A DNA stretch of 8,520 nucleotides from Candidatus Bathyarchaeota archaeon (GTDB lineage Archaea > Thermoproteota > Bathyarchaeia > 40CM-2-53-6). The notes beneath the pieces are model-generated. The model was not told the DNA's origin. It ran no database searches and worked only from the letters and a program-made list of their open reading frames with translations. The DNA is taken from the NCBI GenBank assembly GCA_005883085.1, contig VBAY01000089.1:1-8520 (forward strand), written 5' to 3'. Position numbers and translations under genes: made by a program. Positions 1 to 6,451 of the stretch are shown here, piece after piece (position 1 is the first letter of the stretch; every line of letters begins with the position of its first letter).

Positions 1-53
1 AAAAGTTATCGAGAGCTGGACGAATTACAAGCTCGTCAAATTGGTTAGTTGCA

Positions 54-806
54 ATGCCATTAATCTCCTGCGGACTCTATGTTGTCGTTTTGGTCGTAAC
101 CCTCGTTCTAGAGCTAGTGGGCGTTCCACCAGGATCACTGTGCGATCCTCACCTCAACCCCTGTCCGACCCAGGCACAACTCTTTGCCGGGCTCGCATAC
201 GCCCCAGTCGGCGAAGAGCTTGCCTACCGAATAATTACTCCCCTGGGTCTTGTAATCCCCATCAGAATCCTCTGGAGGAGACTCATCACCGGTCAAGGTC
301 CTTCCATATCGAGGTTTCTCTCAATCACCGGTCTATCTTTGCTATCACCCGAACGCGCAAAACGTAAAACGGGATATCCAACCTTTACCATGAACGGGTG
401 GAGTGGGGTCCACTGGCTCGAGTGGATCTTCATTGTAGTCTCGTCGGTACTGTTTGGTCTTGCTCATGTTGAATCGGGAGGCGGGACGAACTGGGGGGCA
501 GGGAAAGTTGTTACAGCGGCCATCTCGGGCTTTGTCATTGCCATCGCGTTTGTAGCCTATGGAGCGTACGCAGCGATTCTCCTTCACTGGTTCTTTGATG
601 TTTACTTTGAAATATCGCTTGTGGGCAGCTCCATTTTCGGTGGGCTCTTTTCGCTTCTCCCTTTCGTTTTCGTTCTGACATCACTAATAGTCGGAACTTT
701 GTCAATACTGGTTGTGATAGGATGGGTAGTGCGAAGAATTACTCCTCGCGTAAGTCCAACGACTTATAAGACACCTGAACCCGAAGGTTTGCCTGTCGAG
801 GCGTAG
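54..806 (+). CDS. CPBP-family intramembrane glutamic protease (start possibly upstream of the window)
   Basis: Multi-pass membrane protein with the three signatures of the CPBP (CAAX protease / bacteriocin-processing, Rce1-like) family: EExxxR as E54, E55, R59; FxxxH as F134 to H138; and HxxxD as H178 to D182. Family members cut substrates within the membrane using a Glu-activated water. Hydrophobic segments lie near residues 6-25, 41-72, 121-139, 150-177 and 190-227; the C-terminal 20 residues are polar. Motifs 1 and 2 are about 80 residues apart, where I would expect 30-40, because of a polar stretch at roughly 73-118. C30 and C37 sit in a loop before motif 1 and could form a disulfide. The frame is open from base 3 with no stop, so ATG 54 is only the first visible start and the N-terminus may lie outside. 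valS follows after 36 nt on the same strand, so co-transcription is possible. The physiological substrate cannot be told from the sequence. Confidence 0.82.
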   Translation: MPLISCGLYVVVLVVTLVLELVGVPPGSLCDPHLNPCPTQAQLFAGLAYAPVGEELAYRIITPLGLVIPIRILWRRLITGQGPSISRFLSITGLSLLSPERAKRKTGYPTFTMNGWSGVHWLEWIFIVVSSVLFGLAHVESGGGTNWGAGKVVTAAISGFVIAIAFVAYGAYAAILLHWFFDVYFEISLVGSSIFGGLFSLLPFVFVLTSLIVGTLSILVVIGWVVRRITPRVSPTTYKTPEPEGLPVEA

Positions 807-842
807 GAGCTTGCATCACCGCCAAGTCCGACAGAACCGAAT

Positions 843-3347
843 TTGAGCAGTTCACCTACTAGCGAGCCAAAGAATTCTTCTCATGCTGGATCGGCGTCCA
901 GCCACGATTACGTCCTAGGCAAGAACTTTGATCCAGCGACCCAAGAACCAAAGTGGCGGGAGTATTGGCGAGAACACGACATTTACCGGTTCGACCCTCA
1001 TGACAAGTCGCGTAAAACGTTCAGTATAGACACACCGCCCCCGTATCCTAGCGGTGATTTTCATGTCGGGAACGCTCTGAACTGGTGTTACATCGATTTC
1101 GTAGCACGTTACAAACGGATGAAGGGGTTCAACGTTCACTTTCCACAGGGCTGGGACTGCCACGGGCTACCGACAGAGGTCAGAGTAGAACAAACGTTCA
1201 AGATCCGCAAAAACGATCTACCCCCGGACCAGTTCGTCGAGATGTGCCGCAAGCTTACTGCTGAATACATCACCAAGATGAAACAGTCGATGAATCTGCT
1301 AGGAATATCCTCCGACTGGGCGCTCGAATACAAGACAATGGACCCTTCTTACTACAAGCTTACTCAACTCTCCTTCCTTGAACTTCTCAAATCAGGGCAC
1401 CTATACCGCGGCGAGCACCCCGTCAATTGGTGTCCCCGTGACGAGACGGCGATAGCAGAAGCAGAAGTAGTATACCAAGAACGCAAAGGGACGCTACACT
1501 ACATGAGGTTCGGAGACGCTGAGGAGAACATCGAGATCGCATCCACGCGACCCGAGCTTCTAGCTGCATGCGTCGGTATAGCTGTACATCCAAAGGATGA
1601 CAAGTACAAGGCGGTAGTAGGAAAGACCGTTACTGTGCCTATCTTCGGCCAGGAGGCGCGTGTAATTTCTGACGACGAAGTGGATCCTCATTACGGTTCA
1701 GGAGCGGTGATGATTTGCACGTTTGGGGACAAGACTGACGTAAGATGGCAGAAGAAATACCATCTCCCAGTCATCAAGGCGTTAGCAGAAAACGGCAGAC
1801 TGTCAGTTGACGATCCACGGTTTAAAGGCCTCAAAGCCGAGGAAGCTAGAAAGAAAATAGTTTCTGAACTTCAGGCGAAGGGGTTACTCAGCAAGACGGA
1901 ACCGATAACACAGAACATCGGCACATGTTGGCGATGTCAAACCCCTGTCGAGATTATCGCAAGACCTCAATGGTTCATGAAAACCCGGGACCTGACTCAA
2001 AAGGTCATAGAATGGGCGGAGAAGCTAGATTGGATCCCCCCCTTCTCTAAACAACGACTCATCGATTGGGCCGAGTCTCTCGACTGGGACTGGGTAATCT
2101 CCAGACAGAGAATCTTTGCCACTCCTATACCTGTTTGGTACTGCACAAAGTGCGAGTCGACAATCATCCCTGATGAAAAGAGCCTGCCGGTGGACCCTCG
2201 CAAGGACAAGCCACCAGAGGAAAAATGCCCCAAATGTGGCAACCGTGAGCTTCGAGGCGAAACGGATGTGCTTGACACATGGATGGACTCGTCCATAAGC
2301 GCCGCGGTTCATGCCGGATGGCCTAACAAATCAGACCTATTCAACCGACTGTTTCCAGCAGACCTTCAACCAAACGGCATGGACATAGTCCGAACATGGG
2401 ACTACTATCTACTAGCTAGAAGCCTCGCGTTATTCGGCACTGCGCCATACAAGACCCTCCTCATAAACGGAATGGTGAAAGGGACCGACGGCCGTATGAT
2501 GCACAAATCCTACGGAAATTACGTGATAGCTGACGAGGCGATCCAGAAAGTCGGTGCCGACGCGCTTCGCCAATGGGCCGCGGCTGGCGGATCGACTGGA
2601 TACGACATACCCTTCCGTTGGAACGAACTTGAACATGGGAAGAAGTTCCTGACCAAGCTCTGGAACGTAGCCAGATTCGTTCTTACCAACGCCACCGATC
2701 CCCTACCTCCAAAAAAACCCAGTAACCTCTCCCTCATTGATAGCTGGCTTCTAGCTTCCCTTCAGAAGTTGACACAGGAAGTATCAGAGGCGTTTGAGGC
2801 GTTCCAGTTCAACACAGCCTTGGAAGCGATAAGGAACTTCACCTGGCATGCACTCGCCGATGACTACTTGGAAGCAGTCAAGCATAGGCTCCAACCCGGA
2901 AGGGAGCTATCTGACCTCAAGGCAACCCAATATTGCCTGCGGGAAGCCCTAATGACAGTTTGCAAACTCCTCGCACCTATATGCCCCCACATCGCAGAAG
3001 CAGTCTACCATCAATTCCCATCAGGAGCCACTAAGAGCGTCCACTTGGAAAACTGGCCAGAGCATGAAAAAGCGCTCGACGATACTTCGATTCGTAACGG
3101 CAAGCTCCTTCTAGACCTGATCGCTCATGCTCGACGCGAGAAATCCTCGAAGGGTCTGTCGCTAGGCGAGAAAGTCAAGCGGATCGTAGTCAGCACCGAG
3201 GCCGAACACCTCCACCTTCTGAAGGAGAACGAGGAGACTATTCTTAGAACGCTCAAAGCAGATACTTTGGACCTTGAACGTTTGCCATCGAATTCCAGCC
3301 CGGGAAGAGAACCAAGCGCGGAATTCAAAGTCGAAATCGTCGCCTAG
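843..3347 (+). CDS. valS: Valine--tRNA ligase, archaeal type
   Basis: Class Ia aminoacyl-tRNA synthetase charging tRNA-Val in the cytoplasm, 834 residues. The HIGH motif appears as HVGN (residues 74-77) after PPPYPSGDF, followed by GWDCHGLPTE (103-112). The CP1 editing domain contains STRPE and a GSGAVMICTFGDKTD segment typical of archaeal ValS; it clears mischarged Thr. Zinc-type cysteine pairs are C362/C365, C434/C437 and C462/C465. DTWMDSS precedes the catalytic C-terminal half. The KMSKS loop is the unusual M552-M553-H554-K555-S556, keeping only the second Lys and the last Ser; GGSTGYDIPFRW behind it favours ValS over IleRS or LeuRS. The anticodon-binding domain covers roughly 640-770. 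The start is TTG at 843: no in-frame ATG or GTG lies between it and the upstream TAG at 804-806, and the recognisable domain begins near residue 27. The first 20 residues are a Ser-rich extension and may be dispensable. No clear ribosome binding site is seen. Confidence 0.95.
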   Translation: MSSSPTSEPKNSSHAGSASSHDYVLGKNFDPATQEPKWREYWREHDIYRFDPHDKSRKTFSIDTPPPYPSGDFHVGNALNWCYIDFVARYKRMKGFNVHFPQGWDCHGLPTEVRVEQTFKIRKNDLPPDQFVEMCRKLTAEYITKMKQSMNLLGISSDWALEYKTMDPSYYKLTQLSFLELLKSGHLYRGEHPVNWCPRDETAIAEAEVVYQERKGTLHYMRFGDAEENIEIASTRPELLAACVGIAVHPKDDKYKAVVGKTVTVPIFGQEARVISDDEVDPHYGSGAVMICTFGDKTDVRWQKKYHLPVIKALAENGRLSVDDPRFKGLKAEEARKKIVSELQAKGLLSKTEPITQNIGTCWRCQTPVEIIARPQWFMKTRDLTQKVIEWAEKLDWIPPFSKQRLIDWAESLDWDWVISRQRIFATPIPVWYCTKCESTIIPDEKSLPVDPRKDKPPEEKCPKCGNRELRGETDVLDTWMDSSISAAVHAGWPNKSDLFNRLFPADLQPNGMDIVRTWDYYLLARSLALFGTAPYKTLLINGMVKGTDGRMMHKSYGNYVIADEAIQKVGADALRQWAAAGGSTGYDIPFRWNELEHGKKFLTKLWNVARFVLTNATDPLPPKKPSNLSLIDSWLLASLQKLTQEVSEAFEAFQFNTALEAIRNFTWHALADDYLEAVKHRLQPGRELSDLKATQYCLREALMTVCKLLAPICPHIAEAVYHQFPSGATKSVHLENWPEHEKALDDTSIRNGKLLLDLIAHARREKSSKGLSLGEKVKRIVVSTEAEHLHLLKENEETILRTLKADTLDLERLPSNSSPGREPSAEFKVEIVA

Positions 3348-3354
3348 GTCAAGT

Positions 3355-3362
3355 CTTATATC
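3355..3362 (+). promoter_or_regulatory. Archaeal TATA box (CTTATATC) after valS
   Basis: The octamer CTTATATC lies 8 nt past the valS stop and is repeated exactly at 6027-6034, before another gene. With the usual archaeal spacing, transcription would begin near 3383-3386, giving the TRAM-SSB unit a leader of about 130 nt. A weaker AT-rich site (TTCATATT, around 3456-3463) could give a short leader instead. Confidence 0.5.
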
Positions 3363-3367
3363 ATAAC

Positions 3368-3393
3368 CGCCTGAAAAACTGTTTTAGAAGGCG
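3368..3393. promoter_or_regulatory. Imperfect inverted repeat at the predicted start site
   Basis: CGCCT (3368-3372) mirrors AGGCG (3389-3393), with AAAA (3375-3378) opposite TTTT (3382-3385) inside. It begins 5 nt after the TATA box and overlaps the predicted start of transcription, a position suited to an operator. It could equally be a 3'-end hairpin of valS. A perfect 8-bp palindrome, GACCGGTC, follows at 3404-3411, and a CAAGC/GCTTG hairpin at 3428-3445. Confidence 0.35.
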
Positions 3394-3513
3394 TCTTTGG
3401 GCCGACCGGTCACGATGAGAATGGTTTCAAGCAAGTTCTCGCTTGTAGCAATCTTTTCATATTGACCAGTGCGGTTCAAGCCACTTAACAAACACAAAGG
3501 ACTGCAAGAAAGA

Positions 3514-3903
3514 ATGGGAGAAGAGAGACCGAGAAGAAGCTACGGTAGAAAGGGAGGTTACTCTAGAAGCGGCGGAGGAAGCGGTGGAGGAGGAGGGTAT
3601 GGCAGAGGCGGCGGAGGGGGAAGCTACGGCCGTAGTGGAGGCGGCGGCGGTGGCGGCCGAGGGTATGATCGGGGTTACGACCGCGGACAGGACAGAAACC
3701 GGGGACCGGCACCCGTCGAGGAAGGTCAAGAGGTGGATGTCACGATCGACTCCGTCGGCAAGCGAGGGGATGGAATAGCCCGAATCAACAACTTTGTCGT
3801 CTTCGTACCCGGCACGAACCAAGGCGACCAAGTAAAAGTTAGAATAACATCGGTAAGAGGCAACTTCGCGACCGGAGAAGTCGTAACAGGGGAACAGCAG
3901 TGA
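3514..3903 (+). CDS. TRAM-domain RNA-binding protein with Gly/Arg-rich N-terminal region
   Basis: 129 residues from ATG 3514. Residues 1-65 are low complexity: runs of Gly broken by Tyr, Arg and Ser, then YDRG-type repeats (51-64), resembling eukaryotic RGG/GYR segments. Residues about 66-125 form a TRAM domain (EGQEVDVTIDSVGKRGDGIA..., then VVFVPGTNQGDQVKVRITSV), a small beta-barrel that binds RNA; stand-alone archaeal TRAM proteins have been described as RNA chaperones linked to cold response. The frame also opens at GTG 3469, which would add 15 residues; ATG 3514 is preferred because the added stretch is not conserved-looking and ATG is the stronger start. No good Shine-Dalgarno site is visible. 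The stop overlaps the next gene's GTG by 4 nt, indicating translational coupling. Acting as an RNA chaperone is inference from family; the TRAM assignment itself is clear. Confidence 0.87.
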   Translation: MGEERPRRSYGRKGGYSRSGGGSGGGGGYGRGGGGGSYGRSGGGGGGGRGYDRGYDRGQDRNRGPAPVEEGQEVDVTIDSVGKRGDGIARINNFVVFVPGTNQGDQVKVRITSVRGNFATGEVVTGEQQ

Positions 3904-4193
3904 AAATCGCGGAACTCAAGCCTGGAATGAGGAGAGTAGATGTGGCGGGAAAAATTGTTGACATGGAGACCCCGAGAGACGTCCAAACAAAATTCGGACC
4001 TGGACAAGTTGCCAGCGCGACTCTTCAAGACGAGTCCGGAACAGTGAAGGTCACTTTGTGGAACGAAAACATAACAAAAGTGGCGGTCAACGACACTGTC
4101 CAAATCGAAAACGGGTATGTTGACTCGTTTAGAGGCGAGCTCCAACTTAACGTTGGAAGATACGGGAAGCTAGCGAAAGTAGAGTCAGCCTGA
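3900..4193 (+). CDS. ssb: Single-stranded DNA-binding protein, Sulfolobus/SOSS-B type OB fold, without tail
   Basis: 97 residues forming a single OB fold that aligns along its length with Sulfolobus SSB (IAELKPGM..., a DVQTKFG segment, DESGTVKVTLW, QIENGYVDSFRGELQLN). The three aromatic positions that stack on ssDNA in Sulfolobus SSB (W56, W75, F79) correspond to W54, Y73 and F77 here, so the binding face is kept with one Trp-to-Tyr change. The Sulfolobus protein continues for about 50 residues as a Gly/Arg-rich, acidic-ended tail; this one stops just after the OB fold, at KVESA. The start is GTG 3900, overlapping the stop of the TRAM gene as GTGA, so both are probably made from one message. 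A role in RNA binding instead of, or besides, DNA binding is possible. Confidence 0.88.
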   Translation: MKIAELKPGMRRVDVAGKIVDMETPRDVQTKFGPGQVASATLQDESGTVKVTLWNENITKVAVNDTVQIENGYVDSFRGELQLNVGRYGKLAKVESA

Positions 4194-4251
4194 ACACGAC
4201 TTCCGGGACAATAGATTTTCCCAGATCGACAGTTCCCGTGGGACGTCCTGA

Positions 4252-5079
4252 TTACTCGATACTGACTTTAGGAGACGACGTATCGGGTGCGCCGAGCGTG
4301 TATCTTGTGAGCACGGTTTTTCTCTGCTGGTTTTCGACCTGAGCCACGACTTCGATGAATCCCTCGATCTTCGTTCCGAGTATTTTCTTCTTTAGTAATT
4401 GATCGACCTGGAAAATTCCTGACTCGTTGTACATGCTTATCTCTACGATGATCGGTTTCTGTTTGCTCTTCCGGATTTTCACGTCCCTGATAGACATTGC
4501 CGACAGAGCATGAATGTCCTTTTTCCCTGCTGTGAACGGAATTCTGGCCCGGCCCTCTTTCATATCCAAAGCGTCCGCGACCCTCACAACCCCAGCCTCG
4601 ATTGTGAATTGGGGAATCTCAGATTCGTGAGCGTAAATTGTGTGAAGAGCTTCGGCGGTTATGATAGCCCTCTCCTTTTCCCCGTATATGCCCATCAACA
4701 GTCCCGGTATTATCTGAGCCGCGAGAGAGACGCTGAAGATTTGATGGTTTTCCCGATGGGCGACCATCCCCAAATCGTGCAACACCGACCCGAGAAAAAC
4801 AACAACTTCTGCATCATCATTTGTGAGCTTATGATCGGTGACGATACTAGGCTCCACACCTGCCTCGATCAGATTTCGAAGAATCTTCAAACCAATGTTC
4901 GAGACTATGGCGAAATGGACTCTCCCGTGATCTGAAAGTCCAAGCCTCCGGACCGCATTAGTGTTTATGCAATCCCAGAGACTCTGAAGATATTCGTCAC
5001 TGTTGACACGGTCAAGGACTGTTTTGAGTTTCTGGTTCGAATTGTAAGGCAGGTTAATCGTTGTAGTACGCACCGACAA
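4252..5079 (-). CDS. HD-domain metal-dependent phosphohydrolase, archaeal stand-alone type
   Basis: 275 residues with an HD signature: H51 and H55 (DHGRVH), the H101-D102 pair (LHDLGM), then H112, H146 and D169 (VRVADALDM), positions suited to one or two divalent metals. The HD fold occupies about 40-180. The C-terminal third (190-260) contains ESGIFQVDQLLKKKILG and looks like an alpha/beta region common to this archaeal family. HD proteins hydrolyse phosphoesters such as (d)NTPs, cyclic nucleotides or nucleotide second messengers; the substrate here is unknown. There is no membrane segment or signal peptide. The start is TTG 5079, with GTG at 5073 (two codons in) as an alternative; an in-frame TGA at 5103-5101 rules out anything longer. 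The gene is convergent with ssb (58 nt between stops) and divergent from the crotonase gene. Confidence 0.85.
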   Translation of the reverse strand: MSVRTTTINLPYNSNQKLKTVLDRVNSDEYLQSLWDCINTNAVRRLGLSDHGRVHFAIVSNIGLKILRNLIEAGVEPSIVTDHKLTNDDAEVVVFLGSVLHDLGMVAHRENHQIFSVSLAAQIIPGLLMGIYGEKERAIITAEALHTIYAHESEIPQFTIEAGVVRVADALDMKEGRARIPFTAGKKDIHALSAMSIRDVKIRKSKQKPIIVEISMYNESGIFQVDQLLKKKILGTKIEGFIEVVAQVENQQRKTVLTRYTLGAPDTSSPKVSIE

Positions 5080-5107
5080 TCGGCTTCTTCCCGTAGCGCT
5101 TCAAAAA

Positions 5108-5119
5108 GGTTCTCGAACC
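5108..5119. promoter_or_regulatory. Perfect dyad in divergent intergenic region (candidate operator)
   Basis: GGTTC-TC-GAACC is a perfect 5-2-5 inverted repeat between the divergent HD and crotonase genes, 29 bp upstream of the HD start. An AT-rich site, CAAATTAC (5133-5140; GTAATTTG on the other strand), could serve as TATA box in both directions. Operator function is inferred only from symmetry and position. Confidence 0.3.
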
Positions 5120-5178
5120 AGCGACACAAAGCCAAATTACTTTCCAGTTGTAGTCGTCACATCTTGCGAGTTGTCGAC

Positions 5179-5949
5179 ATGAAGCTCGAAAACGTCCAAT
5201 ACGTGGTCACGAATAACATCGCTCGTATTGAAATGAACCGTCCGCAAGTCCTCAATGCCCTCTCCAAGGGAATGTTTCGCGACCTTAGAGGGGCATTGGT
5301 TCTAGCCACTGAAAGCATGGACGCGCAAGTTGTCGAGATAACCGGCGCTGGAAAGGCGTTCTCTGCTGGGCTCGACGTGAGAGAAGTTGGAGGGTTCAAA
5401 TCTAGAACGGAGGCAAGAGAATTCGTCTACGGACTCGTCAAGCCGTTCTGGGACCAACTCTTCAAATGCGAGAAGCCGGTCATATCGTTAGTCGACGGGC
5501 CGGCCTACGGTGCCGGTGCGGAAATTGCGCTGGCCTCCGATATTGTCATTGCATCGACGGAATCAACATTCGCTTTCTCAGGCGGACGAGTCGGAGCACT
5601 CTGCTGTATGTCCGGAGTAATCGGGCCATTCCTAATGAATGGAAGAAAACTTGTCGAGATGAACTTAACCGGGACCCCTCTCAGCGCAACTGAAGCGATG
5701 AACTACGGGCTTGTCAACCATTCAGTTCTGAGAGAGGAACTGACTATGACTCTAGAGAAGATTATTCGAGAGATTATGCACGTATCTCCTATTTCCAACT
5801 CCAGCTTCAAACGAATCAGAAAAACAGACCTCTCAAAGACAAAGATGGAGACAGCTTACAGGGAACTCCTCAGAACGATAACCAGCAAAGACTTTCGCGA
5901 GGGATCCAGCGCTTTCGTAGCGAAGCGATCTCCCGAATACTATCGATGA
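5179..5949 (+). CDS. Crotonase-fold protein (enoyl-CoA hydratase/isomerase family)
   Basis: 256 residues from ATG 5179. The N-terminus (KLENVQYVVTNNIARIEMNRP) is the usual crotonase opening. The oxyanion-hole regions are AFSAGLDV (60-67) and DGPAYGAGAEIALASDI (106-122). E115 matches the first catalytic Glu of enoyl-CoA hydratase (rat Glu144), but the second one (rat Glu164, in a QPE motif) falls in FAFSGGRVG, where the position appears to be Gly135. A standard hydratase reaction is therefore doubtful; an isomerase, thioesterase, decarboxylase or other crotonase activity on an acyl-CoA is as likely. Length is normal for a single-domain trimer-forming member. TTG 5164 would add five residues; ATG 5179 fits the family start better. 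No fatty-acid or dehydrogenase partner gene is adjacent, so the pathway is open. Confidence 0.88.
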   Translation: MKLENVQYVVTNNIARIEMNRPQVLNALSKGMFRDLRGALVLATESMDAQVVEITGAGKAFSAGLDVREVGGFKSRTEAREFVYGLVKPFWDQLFKCEKPVISLVDGPAYGAGAEIALASDIVIASTESTFAFSGGRVGALCCMSGVIGPFLMNGRKLVEMNLTGTPLSATEAMNYGLVNHSVLREELTMTLEKIIREIMHVSPISNSSFKRIRKTDLSKTKMETAYRELLRTITSKDFREGSSAFVAKRSPEYYR

Positions 5950-5966
5950 CACGATTCCCTTCGGCC

Positions 5967-5990
5967 TGAATGTCTCGACGGCGAGATTCA
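5967..5990. terminator. Hairpin after the crotonase gene
   Basis: TGAA (5967-5970) pairs with TTCA (5987-5990) and TCTCG (5973-5977) with CGAGA (5982-5986), around an ACGG loop with a two-base bulge on the left. It starts 18 nt after the stop codon. There is no T-run behind it, so it may be a 3'-end structure rather than a strong terminator. Confidence 0.35.
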
Positions 5991-6026
5991 ATATCACTGG
6001 TAGATCAGACCCTCGGTGAAAGAGTC

Positions 6027-6034
6027 CTTATATC
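6027..6034 (+). promoter_or_regulatory. Archaeal TATA box (CTTATATC) before the zinc-finger gene
   Basis: Exact repeat of the octamer found after valS. Expected transcription start is near 6055-6058, leaving a leader of about 75 nt before ATG 6131. The leader can form GGCTC/GAGCC (6072-6076 with 6083-6087, loop AAGTTA), or alternatively GCTGG/CCAGC (6059-6063 with 6086-6090), which exclude each other. Confidence 0.5.
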
Positions 6035-6130
6035 GGGTCCAGCGACCTGTTCATGTAGGCTGGAAAGTGCAGGCTCAAGTTAGAGCCAGCAAGCCAGTAC
6101 AATGGCAAAATAGAGGTGTAAGAATAACAA

Positions 6131-6280
6131 ATGCGAGGAGGAAATTGGAAGGGCAGGAACGTTCGAACCGAAATGAAGACCTTAGAATGCCCTAGATGTC
6201 ACGACCACGTACGATTGGACAAGTATACTGTTCATATCGCCTCTTGTCCCCAACCAGCCGTTGCTAGTACAACGGCTTAG
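6131..6280 (+). CDS. 49-residue zinc-finger microprotein
   Basis: Short ORF starting at ATG 6131: a basic N-terminus (MRGGNWKGRNVR), then a compact metal-site candidate with C20-x2-C23, H24, H26 and H35-x3-C39, most simply a C-C-H-C finger from residue 20 to 39, and a short Ala/Thr-rich tail. The spacing CxxC-x11-HxxxC is ordered like a real zinc finger and hard to get by chance in a random frame. An in-frame TAA at 6119-6121 fixes the start region. A purine-rich GAGGTG (6113-6118) lies 12 nt upstream of the ATG, and a TATA box lies about 100 nt upstream. The last codons and stop lie inside a strong hairpin. Its size suggests nucleic-acid or protein binding, not catalysis; I do not recognise a named family. 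It is convergent with tRNA-Ser, 10 nt away. Confidence 0.65.
   Translation: MRGGNWKGRNVRTEMKTLECPRCHDHVRLDKYTVHIASCPQPAVASTTA
6256..6277 (+). terminator. 8-bp perfect hairpin overlapping the end of the zinc-finger ORF
   Basis: AGCCGTTG (6256-6263) and CAACGGCT (6270-6277) form a perfect 8-bp stem with a six-base loop, followed on the plus strand by the stop codon and the AT-rich stretch CTGTATTATTT. It lies between two convergent genes. A transcription-ending role, or a 3' stability role, is inferred from structure and position. Confidence 0.45.
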
Positions 6281-6349
6281 CTGTATTATTTGGCGCCGGG
6301 AGTGGGATTCGAACCCACGCGGCCCTAACGGGCCACAGGCTCTCAAGGC

Positions 6350-6374
6350 CTACGCTCTCACACTTCTGGAAGAT
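6350..6374 (-). other. tRNA-Ser intron 3 (25 nt, between positions 29 and 30)
   Basis: Central helix GCGC/GCGT, bulges AGA and AGG, and inner stem TCTT/GAGA; the outer stem is only one pair. The same second-base cut joins CAG to GC and creates the perfect anticodon stem CAGGC/GCCTG, which the unspliced sequence lacks. Confidence 0.8.
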
Positions 6375-6382
6375 CTGCGCCT

Positions 6383-6402
6383 TTAGACCCACATCAGCAG
6401 GT
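6383..6402 (-). other. tRNA-Ser intron 2 (20 nt, in the D-loop near position 21)
   Basis: Central helix GGAT/GTCT (two G-U pairs), bulges TAA and AAA, and a short CC/GG inner stem; the outer stem is essentially absent, so this is a relaxed motif. Cutting after the second base of each bulge gives GTGGATTA-AGGC, a normal serine D-loop. The run of A's makes the border uncertain by one base. Confidence 0.75.
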
Positions 6403-6416
6403 TAATCCACTCGGCC

Positions 6417-6451
6417 AACGGGATGCAGGAAACCAACTGGATGCTTGCATT
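6417..6451 (-). other. tRNA-Ser intron 1 (35 nt, between positions 8 and 9)
   Basis: Textbook bulge-helix-bulge. The central 4-bp helix pairs exon CGGG (tRNA 3-6) with CCCG near the intron's 3' end; the bulges are ATA and TTG; the inner stem is ATGCA/TGCAT; the outer pairs are GC/GC. Cutting after the second base of each bulge joins T8 to G9 and restores TGGCCGAG exactly. Confidence 0.87.

Noticed and set aside
41..367. 108-residue ORF overlapping the CPBP gene in another frame
   Set aside because: Arg/Ser/Pro-rich translation without a family signature; the overlapping frame has all CPBP motifs.
3400..3460. Box C/D small RNA
   Set aside because: CGATGAG resembles a C box, but no matching D/D' boxes occur at suitable spacing.
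3584..3660. Gly-codon-rich tandem repeats as a CRISPR or other DNA repeat array
   Set aside because: No regular unit length or spacers; the repetition follows the reading frame and encodes the Gly/Arg-rich segment.
3457..3831. 124-residue minus-strand ORF opposite the TRAM gene
   Set aside because: Ser/Ala-rich composition is the complement of the Gly-rich repeats; no start context or domain.
6102..6113. Three-codon ORF (ATG GCA AAA TAG) upstream of the zinc-finger gene as a regulatory uORF
   Set aside because: Too short to judge and without a ribosome site; its presence is expected by chance.
6343..6345. tRNA-Leu(GAG) reading of the same gene, shifting the anticodon loop by one base
   Set aside because: The shifted stem loses pairs (AGGCC against CCTGT), while the Ser(UGA) register gives five Watson-Crick pairs, and the discriminator is G73 rather than A73.
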